Positions 22,915 to 30,021 of a DNA stretch of 38,562 nt are shown in pieces. The notes under the pieces were generated by a model. That model was not told the origin of the DNA. It searched no databases and saw only the letters and a program-made list of their open reading frames with translations. Position 1 is the stretch's first letter; every line of letters begins with the position of its first letter. This DNA comes from Bacteroidaceae bacterium (GTDB taxonomy: Bacteria > Bacteroidota > Bacteroidia > Bacteroidales > Bacteroidaceae), in assembly GCA_017540585.1 (NCBI GenBank), contig JAFYAT010000072.1:1-38562 (forward strand), written 5' to 3'. The position numbers were made by a program, and so were the translations under genes.

Positions 22915-23036
22915 TTACGGAGGAAAAATATTGTATTTTTCCTCCGTAAGTGGTTGAAAAATTGAGTTACGGAGAGAAAATAAATTATTTTTCCTCCGTA
23001 AGTGGTCTAAAAAATGAGTTACGGAGGAAAAATAAT
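22915..23036. repeat. Palindrome array upstream of ATPase gene
   Basis: Four arms alternate. TTACGGAGGAAAAATA (22915-22930) pairs with TATTTTTCCTCCGTAA (22934-22949) in a 16-bp hairpin. The second arm can instead pair with TTACGGAGAGAAAA (22967-22980). Then comes a complete 18-bp, 53-base unit (22984-23036) matching the one at 21347-21399. Alternative pairings are possible, so the array could switch between structures in RNA or DNA. Confidence 0.8.
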
Positions 23037-23359
23037 GAGGTGTTTGTGTCACAAAATCATGTACAGACCAAGTAGTGACTAAGTACTGACTCAGTAGAGA
23101 CTAACTTATAGACTTACATGAGACTCTTGACTGTGGCAAGAAAGTACCATCTGTGTGTGGAGTTTTGTAAGGCTATGAGGTTAAAAATTGGATGTTGCTC
23201 GTATGTGGCGTGGTTCACAGAAACTTCAAACTTCTTAACTCAACTTTTAATTGTTAACTGTTAACTCTTAACTTCTGTAAGTCTGATACAGACTACAGAC
23301 GGATTATGATGAAATTATGTTAAAAATGGAGGACTTTGCCATAAGAAACGAGGCTCTTG
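23037..23359. other. Intergenic DNA with TAGTxACTAAGTACTGAC repeats
   Basis: No gene is supported. Around 23069-23105 short words of the type AAGTACTGACTCAGTAGAGA repeat; their reverse complement resembles 34145-34190. Around 23231-23275 lies TTTTAATTGTTAACTGTTAA, another AT-rich heptamer run common between genes here. Confidence 0.45.
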
Positions 23360-23390
23360 TTTGTTAAATGTAATAAATGTTTTATCTTTG
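23360..23390 (+). promoter_or_regulatory. Promoter of YfhO-family gene
   Basis: TTTG (23360-23363), 19 bases, then TATCTTTG (23383-23390) is a full match to the Bacteroidetes housekeeping promoter. The leader to the ATG at 23423 is about 25 bases. Confidence 0.75.
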
Positions 23391-23422
23391 CGACAGATTA
23401 AGAAATAACGAACCTAAAAGAT

Positions 23423-25984
23423 ATGAACTTTAATTTCAAGAAAATCCTACCAGATGCTTTGTGCGTGGTACTCTTTGCAGTCATCGCCTTTGCATATTTC
23501 TCGCCAGCTGTACTCGACGGACGACGTCTGGAACAGCATGACAGCAACGCTAACTATGGTATCAGCGTGGAGACAAACCAGTATCGTGCAACTCATGACG
23601 GAGAGACTCCACGTTGGAACACGTCTCTCTTTGGCGGTATGCCTACATACCAGATTGCACCTTCCTACGACTCTACAAAGACTATGACGTTCGTGGAGAA
23701 TGCTTATCACCTTTGGTTGCCTGACTACGTGTGGTACGTCTTTGCATCCATGCTCGGATTCTATATTCTCCTTCGTGCATTCGACTTCAAGCAATGGATG
23801 GCGGCTCTTGGTGCCATCGTATGGGCTTTCAGTAGCTATTTCTTCATCATTATTGCTGCTGGTCACATCTGGAAGGTGATGACACTTGCATATATTCCTC
23901 CTACTATTGCAGGTCTTGTGTTGTGCTACAAGAAGAAATACCTCGTGGGCGGTATTGTGACTGCCGTATTTGCCGCACTTCAGATTCAGGCTAACCATGT
24001 GCAGATGACATATTATTTCCTTGTGCCTGAGATTCTCATGGTCATCGCTTTCCTTGTTGACGCCATCGTCAAGAAGGAAGTGCCAGCCTTCCTCAAGGCA
24101 ACGGGTATGGTTATCGTGGCAGCTGTGATTGCCGTATGTCTCAACCTCTCCAACCTTTATCATACTTACGAGTATGCTAAGGACACCATGCGTGGAAAGT
24201 CTGAACTCGTTAAGGAAGGAAAGGTCGAGGACCAGACCGATTCTGGTCTTGAGCGTAGCTACATCACGGCTTGGAGCTATGGAATAGATGAGACATTCAC
24301 GTTCCTTATACCTAATTATCGTGGTGGTGCTTCCGACGTGCTTTCTCACAATGAGGATGCCATGAAGAAGGCTGACCCACAGTTGAGCAGTTGGAACATC
24401 TACAATATGTTCACTCAGTATTGGGGTGAACAGCCTATGACAAGCGGTCCTGTATATCTTGGTGCCATCGTGTGCATGCTCTTTATCCTGAGTCTTATCC
24501 TTGTGCCAAACAAGAATCCGCTCAAGTGGGCACTCATCCTTGCTACGGTTCTTACTCTTATGCTTGGCTGGGGACGTAACCTCATGCCGTTTACGGACTT
24601 CTTTATTGACTATGTTCCTATGTATGCTAAGTTCCGTACGGTATCAAGCATACTTGTGGTCGTAGAGTTTACTGTTCCGTTGCTTGCTCTCTGGGGACTC
24701 AAGCTGTTCGTGGAGAATCCACGCATCAAGCCACTCTATATAGCTACAGGCATCACGGTAGCTCTTTGTCTCATTCTCATGTTTACGGCTGGTGATTGTA
24801 TTAGCACGCATGACCGTGAGGCTATTGCTTCTGCCGTTTCTTCAGGCAACATCGACCGGATGACTGGTCAGCGCATACTCTCAAGCATATCATCTATGCG
24901 TGAGGCTATGATTACTGCTGATGGATGGCGTTCTATCATCTTCATCCTCCTCGGTGCTGCTTGTATGTGGTTCTATGCTAAGAAGGCTGAGAAGGCTAAG
25001 GATAATCAGAACTCAAAGCTCGTAACATCTCTTTCTGTTGCCTTGCTCGTACTCTGTCTCGTGGATATGTGGCAGGTGAACAAGCGTTACCTTAATGACC
25101 AGATGTTTGTTATGCCTCGTGGTGTGGCAGGCATACAGAAGACACCAGCGGACGAATATATCCTTCAGAAGAGTGGAACAGGTCGTGACTATCGTGTGGC
25201 AAACCTTACGGTATCTACATTCAACGATAATACGCCAAGTGCATTCTATAGCAGCATCGGAGGCTATCATGCTGCCAAGCTCCGTCGTTATCAGGAACTC
25301 ATAGAGGCACGTATCTCAGGCGAGTTCGGCAAGTTCTACGAAGCTTTGCGCATAGCTCCAATGGATACAACACGTATGGCTATAGAGTCTTCTCCTTATC
25401 CTGCTTACGACTTTGCGGCTGTAAATGCAGATTCTCTATTCCCTGTACTCAATATGCTCAACACTCGTTGGTTTATTCTTCCTGCTGGTGAGGGACAGAA
25501 GGTGCCAATCGAGAACAACTCTGCCAACGGAAACGCTTGGTTCGTAAGTAACGTTGAGTATGTGAATAATGCCAACGAGGAACTTGATGCCCTCGGTAAG
25601 GTTAATCCTAAGCATACGGCTGTTGTGGCAAAGGCTGACTTCGGCTTCCTCAAGGCTGGAGGCGAAGGTACGGTCAAGCTCACAAGCTATGGTGCTACTG
25701 AAGCTAAGTATGAGGTTGATTCAAAGGCAGGCGGTCTTGTTGTGTTCTCTGAGGTTTACTACCCAGGATGGACAGCCACGATAGATGATCAGTCAGCAGA
25801 GATAGGTCGTGCCGACTATGTGCTCCGTGCCATGAACGTGCCAGCGGGTAAGCATGAGATTGTCATGACATTCGACCCTCAGACAGTATACACAACCGAG
25901 ACAATAGCATACGTAGCTCTCGCTCTTCTCTTCATCGGAATAGCCGTGGTCATCTTTATGGCTTGGAAGAAGAAAGGGGAGTGA
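23423..25984 (+). CDS. YfhO-family polytopic membrane protein
   Basis: This 853-residue inner-membrane protein has a first helix at about 10-30 and roughly ten more to residue ~540, plus a last helix near 828-847 (TIAYVALALLFIGIAVVIFM). The first periplasmic loop (DGRRLEQHDSNANYG, WNTSLFGGMPTYQ) and the soluble C-terminal part (FSEVYYPGWTATIDDQSAEI, VLRAMNVPAGKHEIVMTFDP) are hallmarks of YfhO proteins, related to GT-C glycosyltransferases. The family is thought to modify surface polymers such as teichoic acids in Firmicutes; in Bacteroidetes the substrate is unknown. It starts under a perfect promoter and is followed after ~110 bases by a small lipoprotein gene. Confidence 0.88.
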   Translation: MNFNFKKILPDALCVVLFAVIAFAYFSPAVLDGRRLEQHDSNANYGISVETNQYRATHDGETPRWNTSLFGGMPTYQIAPSYDSTKTMTFVENAYHLWLPDYVWYVFASMLGFYILLRAFDFKQWMAALGAIVWAFSSYFFIIIAAGHIWKVMTLAYIPPTIAGLVLCYKKKYLVGGIVTAVFAALQIQANHVQMTYYFLVPEILMVIAFLVDAIVKKEVPAFLKATGMVIVAAVIAVCLNLSNLYHTYEYAKDTMRGKSELVKEGKVEDQTDSGLERSYITAWSYGIDETFTFLIPNYRGGASDVLSHNEDAMKKADPQLSSWNIYNMFTQYWGEQPMTSGPVYLGAIVCMLFILSLILVPNKNPLKWALILATVLTLMLGWGRNLMPFTDFFIDYVPMYAKFRTVSSILVVVEFTVPLLALWGLKLFVENPRIKPLYIATGITVALCLILMFTAGDCISTHDREAIASAVSSGNIDRMTGQRILSSISSMREAMITADGWRSIIFILLGAACMWFYAKKAEKAKDNQNSKLVTSLSVALLVLCLVDMWQVNKRYLNDQMFVMPRGVAGIQKTPADEYILQKSGTGRDYRVANLTVSTFNDNTPSAFYSSIGGYHAAKLRRYQELIEARISGEFGKFYEALRIAPMDTTRMAIESSPYPAYDFAAVNADSLFPVLNMLNTRWFILPAGEGQKVPIENNSANGNAWFVSNVEYVNNANEELDALGKVNPKHTAVVAKADFGFLKAGGEGTVKLTSYGATEAKYEVDSKAGGLVVFSEVYYPGWTATIDDQSAEIGRADYVLRAMNVPAGKHEIVMTFDPQTVYTTETIAYVALALLFIGIAVVIFMAWKKKGE

Positions 25985-26090
25985 GGTTGTCGCACTCGTG
26001 TGCGGACGAAGAAAAAATACGTAAAAACAAATAAAAACAGGTGAAAACCGAATTGTCTTGTTTTTTCTTCGTCCGCGCTTTGCGCGATAA
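25983..26090. repeat. Paired inverted TTCTTCGTCCGC hairpin repeats
   Basis: GCGGACGAAGAAAAAA (26002-26017) and its exact complement TTTTTTCTTCGTCCGC (26061-26076) face each other. Each carries its own small hairpin (CGCACTCGTGTGCG; CGCGCTTTGCGCG). The left half (25983-26050) matches the copy in the vsr tail at 7663-7730. It could also act as a terminator for the YfhO-family gene. Confidence 0.7.
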
Positions 26091-26095
26091 AAAAT

Positions 26096-26629
26096 ATGAA
26101 AATGAAAAATATCCTTTGCCTCCTTGTCCTCATGCTCATGTTAGCATGTGTGGAGGAACAGAAAGAAAGGCTGACGGCAGACGAATACGTCTCTGCCCCG
26201 TACCGTCTGAAGATGGAAAAGCGTACGGATTCGCTATATGTTGTAAGGCTTTTCGTTGATGGCGAACAGATGGACACGCTCACGTTACCTTATCCCGTCT
26301 ATCGCTTTGATGCTGGAGACCTCACGGGCGACGGAGTACCCGAGTTGACCGTAGGTGTGACCAAACCGACTAAATACTGGAAAGAACCTGCAAGACGACT
26401 ATTCATCTATCATCTTTATCATGAAAGGTACATCCGTCCTCTTTGGCTTGGCTCTCGTGTTGGCAGTCCTCTTGTTGATTTCCATGTGTGCCGTGACTCC
26501 ATTCCTGCCGTAATACATACGGTAGAGTTACATTCCGACAGCACCACCTTCTCTTCCGAATATCGTCTTCAAGGCTTCGGCTTGAAGTTCGTGAAAAACT
26601 TGGGGGCTCAATTAACAATTAATAATTAA
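26096..26629 (+). CDS. Small lipoprotein with Ca-binding-like DLTGDGVPE loop
   Basis: This 177-residue protein starts with a lipoprotein signal (KNILCLLVLMLMLAC; lipobox LMLAC, Cys18), so it is likely anchored to a membrane. The body is beta-rich and has FDAGDLTGDGVPELTVGV (about 77-94), an FG-GAP/EF-hand-like loop often found in Bacteroidales surface proteins. No enzymatic motif is visible. The last residues (GAQLTINN) are read from an AATTAACAATTAATAATTAA repeat, so the C-terminus may have been altered by the repeat. Co-transcription with the YfhO-family gene is possible, though the hairpin repeat lies between them. Confidence 0.75.
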   Translation: MKMKNILCLLVLMLMLACVEEQKERLTADEYVSAPYRLKMEKRTDSLYVVRLFVDGEQMDTLTLPYPVYRFDAGDLTGDGVPELTVGVTKPTKYWKEPARRLFIYHLYHERYIRPLWLGSRVGSPLVDFHVCRDSIPAVIHTVELHSDSTTFSSEYRLQGFGLKFVKNLGAQLTINN

Positions 26630-26678
26630 CAATTAACATGCCTCCGGATGGAACTTCTCCCTTTTGAAGGAAAAACTC

Positions 26679-26790
26679 TTTCCTCGTATGAATTACCATA
26701 TCGATCGAGGATTGAATTGGTGGTTCTTTCCTCGAACGAATTACTACATCAATCGAGGATTGAATTGATGGTTTTTTCCTCGTATGATTT
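26679..26790. repeat. 48-base tandem repeat
   Basis: Units starting TTTCCTCG at 26679, 26727 and 26775 have an exact 48-base period. The first two are complete and differ at several positions; the third is partial. Each complete unit contains TCCTCG and, 25 bases or so later, CGAGGA, so each can form a hairpin, followed by TTGAATTGRTGG. It lies between the lipoprotein gene and the large barrel gene. It is too few units and has no spacers for CRISPR. Confidence 0.85.
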
Positions 26791-26866
26791 TTATCTTGCT
26801 ATCTCTTGATGAAAACTGGAATTCTTATTGACACTTTTCTGAAAAAAATCTTTGGTTTCTAAAATC

Positions 26867-29740
26867 ATGAATATTATGCAAACTTGTAATTATTTGTCCA
26901 TACTTATTGTTCTTCTGTCTTTGTCGTTTAATTTGAAGACGGAGGCTCAGAACAAGCAACACATGTTCTATCTCAGAGGTTCTGTTTATGACAGCTTCAC
27001 GGGAGCTGGCATAAAGGATGTCAAAGTATATATGATGAACACGGATAGTGTCATTCTTGATAGTGCAACAGTCAGATATGGCAGATATAATAGTGGTGGA
27101 ATAAATGGCTATGATGCAATGTTTTCTTTCTATACGTCTAAACAGAAATCGAACGACGTTAGGATTATCAAGGTTGTTCATAAAGACTATTATACGGTAT
27201 ATCATAATCAGTCATTGAAGTATGTTGGAAAACAACAGGGATTTGATATGCCAAAGATTTACATGAAGCATAAGAACAGCTTTGCAGACAGACTATTGAA
27301 TGATGTAGAGGTTACTGCAACGAAGGTCAAGGTGTATTATAAGGGTGACACGATTGTATATAATGCAGATGCGTTTAATGTCGCAGACGGTAGCATGTTG
27401 GATGCTCTCATCAAACAGATGCCTGGCGTGGAACTTGACAAGCAAGGACAGATATTTGTGAATGGCAGGAAGATTGACAATCTTCTTCTCAATGGAAAGG
27501 ATTTCTTCAAAGGTAACAGCAAACTGATGTTGGAGAACTTGCCATACTATGCGGTAAAGGATATCAAGGTTTATAACAAGACAAGAGATAAGGCTATTGC
27601 CCTTCATGATGAAAATGCCATAAAGGATTTTGTCATGGATGTGTATCTCAAAAGGGAATACAGCAAAGGATATATGGCTAACGTGGAAGCTGGAGCTGGT
27701 ACGGAGGATTCATATCTTGGCAGATTGTTTGGATTACGTTTTACGGATTTTTCTCGTTTCGCAATCGTGGGAGGAACGAATAACGTGAATATGCGTGACT
27801 ATTCATCTAATGGAAACTGGTCGAATAGAGGAGCACGTGAAGGACGTACTACGAGCAAGTTGCTCACGGCAGAGCTTCTTACGGAAACAAAGAAACGTAA
27901 GAATGTGCTGACTATGGAGGCTACACACTCGAAGTCAAAGAACGGAGCGGATGAATATCAGGAAACATACCATAATAATGATGCGAGTACATATAGTGTT
28001 AATCGAGATTTGTCCGATGTGAAGAACCTGAATGTATCTGCCAGCAATCATTTCACCCTTAAATTGCCAGTTTGGTTTGAGAGTGTTACGTCCCTGAAAT
28101 ATGGTGACAATAAGAATAATACAGACGAGCTATACTGTAATTCGGATAGTGATATGTGGCACGATGGAGCTATTGGTATGCTTGACTCTTTGTTTAGGGC
28201 AGGTGTGTCAATTAATGACCCGTCGCTATATAATGCACGTAACATGGCGAATGACCGTAAGACAAAAACATATAACGCAACACAGAGTTTTTCTTTTGCT
28301 CAGAATGTTTTTACTGGTGATATTGTCGATTTTAATACAGCCGTGAACTACATGAGGTCTGATGTGGATGCTTTGAGAAAGAATATGTATCTTACATTTG
28401 TTCCTGCATATAGTCTGGAGGAGATAAAGGAGTCAATAGATAAGCCTGCAACTGCCTTTGGAGTAGATGCAGGACTGTCGTACAGGATTAAGCGTCTGTT
28501 CCCAAAATCAGAACTTTCTGTATATGCACGATATTCCTACAATCATCTCAACGATGATGAGGCAATAAATGATATGGCTACATCTCTGAAGGACTTGATG
28601 AATAGCTATGAACGTCGTGTGAATGATAACAATTATGCTGTGGGCATAAGATATGGTTACTATTTTAACAATTTTAGGGATAAGGACAGAGTACTAACTC
28701 GAATAGATATTGATGTCCCTGTAGCTTTTAGAAACATAAGAACAAGATATAATCGTTATACGCTTGACACATGTCTTGTACAGTCTCATTGTTATGTTGA
28801 ACCAACAATGTCTTTTATAAAAGAGAAATGGCCAAGGGGCCAAGCCACAATTCCTGTACGGAGCCTGAAGATAAACACTTCCTTGAAATATTCTGTTCCT
28901 GATGCCCTTCGACTCGTTACTTTGCCTGTCACTTCGGACAAGATAAATATCGTCAATGGTAATTCGAGTTTGAAGCCATCATCTGTATGGACATCGAGTA
29001 TAGAGGGATATCTGCCAATGAAGCAGAAAAACGCATACCTTTTTCAAAACATATCATATAGAATGTTCATCAACCGTATCGTGAATACGTATAGGTATGA
29101 TGCAGGTGTTTATACCCATACCCCAAAGAATATTGATGGAACATGTGATATTGCATATACGGCAAAGGGACAACATATTATTTGTAAAAAGACTTTGAAA
29201 TGGACTTTTAATGCTGATTATAAAGAGATGGCAAACTTTGTGGCAGACGGAGTCGGAGGAGATTCAAAGAGGATGGATAATAACGAGTTGTATCTGTATT
29301 TTTCTCCAGAATTCTATACAATATTCGCCAATAGATATTACTTTGAATTTGTTGGTAGTGTTGATTGGAGAAAGCCTATGAGTGACAGAGTGTATTCTGG
29401 TTTTAATGATACATGGACATATAAGTTTGGAGTGGATTTAACTGCGAAACTATTTGCAAAGATAGATTTCAGTACAGATATTTATTACATTAAACGTAAT
29501 GGATATGTCAACAACGAATTGAACCGTCCTATGTATGAATGGAACATGTATTTATCACGTTCTTTCTTGAAAGATAAACTTTGTCTTAAACTGAAAGCTA
29601 TTGATATTCTCGGTCAGTATAAGAGTGTTGCATATATGATAAACGAACAGGGAGTGCGTGAGACTCATACAATAACTCTGCCTGACTACATTCTTCTTAC
29701 TGCAAGTTATAGGTTTAACAAACAGCCTAAAAAGAAATGA
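26867..29740 (+). CDS. Large TonB-dependent-receptor-like outer-membrane protein
   Basis: From the ATG at 26867 this protein has 957 residues, with a signal peptide ending near TEAQ. It has an N-terminal carboxypeptidase-regulatory-like region (YLRGSVYDSFTGAGIKDVKV) and a plug (LNDVEVTATKVKVYYKGDTI, DALIKQMPGVELDKQGQIFV, NGRKIDNLLLNGKDFF). A barrel to the C-terminus follows (LLTASYRFNKQPKKK). This is the 'outer membrane beta-barrel / TonB plug' type common in Bacteroidales; a small cargo or surface role is possible and no SusD-like partner is adjacent. Two earlier in-frame ATGs exist (26852 gives five extra residues); 26867 gives the better signal peptide. No clear promoter box was seen. Confidence 0.82.
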   Translation: MNIMQTCNYLSILIVLLSLSFNLKTEAQNKQHMFYLRGSVYDSFTGAGIKDVKVYMMNTDSVILDSATVRYGRYNSGGINGYDAMFSFYTSKQKSNDVRIIKVVHKDYYTVYHNQSLKYVGKQQGFDMPKIYMKHKNSFADRLLNDVEVTATKVKVYYKGDTIVYNADAFNVADGSMLDALIKQMPGVELDKQGQIFVNGRKIDNLLLNGKDFFKGNSKLMLENLPYYAVKDIKVYNKTRDKAIALHDENAIKDFVMDVYLKREYSKGYMANVEAGAGTEDSYLGRLFGLRFTDFSRFAIVGGTNNVNMRDYSSNGNWSNRGAREGRTTSKLLTAELLTETKKRKNVLTMEATHSKSKNGADEYQETYHNNDASTYSVNRDLSDVKNLNVSASNHFTLKLPVWFESVTSLKYGDNKNNTDELYCNSDSDMWHDGAIGMLDSLFRAGVSINDPSLYNARNMANDRKTKTYNATQSFSFAQNVFTGDIVDFNTAVNYMRSDVDALRKNMYLTFVPAYSLEEIKESIDKPATAFGVDAGLSYRIKRLFPKSELSVYARYSYNHLNDDEAINDMATSLKDLMNSYERRVNDNNYAVGIRYGYYFNNFRDKDRVLTRIDIDVPVAFRNIRTRYNRYTLDTCLVQSHCYVEPTMSFIKEKWPRGQATIPVRSLKINTSLKYSVPDALRLVTLPVTSDKINIVNGNSSLKPSSVWTSSIEGYLPMKQKNAYLFQNISYRMFINRIVNTYRYDAGVYTHTPKNIDGTCDIAYTAKGQHIICKKTLKWTFNADYKEMANFVADGVGGDSKRMDNNELYLYFSPEFYTIFANRYYFEFVGSVDWRKPMSDRVYSGFNDTWTYKFGVDLTAKLFAKIDFSTDIYYIKRNGYVNNELNRPMYEWNMYLSRSFLKDKLCLKLKAIDILGQYKSVAYMINEQGVRETHTITLPDYILLTASYRFNKQPKKK

Positions 29741-29815
29741 TGAACTCGTATGTTGAATAATGTTGATGAAAAAGTATATCTGCAATCTTCTCTTTTGCTT
29801 AAAAAGGTAATTCTT

Positions 29816-29847
29816 TTTGGTGCTTTAGATTAAAAGCAGTACCTTTG
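29816..29847 (+). promoter_or_regulatory. Promoter of DUF3160 lipoprotein gene
   Basis: TTTG (29816-29819), 20 bases, then TACCTTTG (29840-29847) matches the consensus exactly. It would produce an unusually long leader of about 165 bases consisting largely of the tandem repeat at 29881-30013. Confidence 0.7.
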
Positions 29848-29880
29848 TTGCATACACAGAAAGATGTATAATACGGTGTT

Positions 29881-30013
29881 GAAAACTTACAAACTTAAAA
29901 ACTTAAGAACTCAAGTCCGCGAGAACTAAAAAACTCACAAACCTAAAAACTTAAAAACTCAATAACGCGAGAACTAAAAAACTTACAAACCTAAAAACTT
30001 AAAAACTCACAAA
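29881..30013 (+). repeat. 48-base tandem repeat in leader of DUF3160 gene
   Basis: CGCGAGAACTAAAAAACT starts at 29918 and 29966, a period of 48 bases, and each unit continues as ACAAACCTAAAAACTTAAAA. A partial unit precedes them. The same words (CGCGAGAACTTAAAAACTTA) occur at 405-424, just before the smalltalk ATG. G is almost absent from most of the repeat, so the transcribed leader would be largely unstructured. Confidence 0.75.
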
Positions 30014-30021
30014 CTTACAAT

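Noticed and set aside
23447-24349. 300-codon open frame on the minus strand inside the YfhO-family gene
   Set aside because: It mirrors the codon pattern of the real gene and shows a His/Cys-rich composition without family features.
26679-26790. Possible CRISPR array
   Set aside because: The units are directly adjacent without spacers, there are fewer than three, and no cas gene is in the window.
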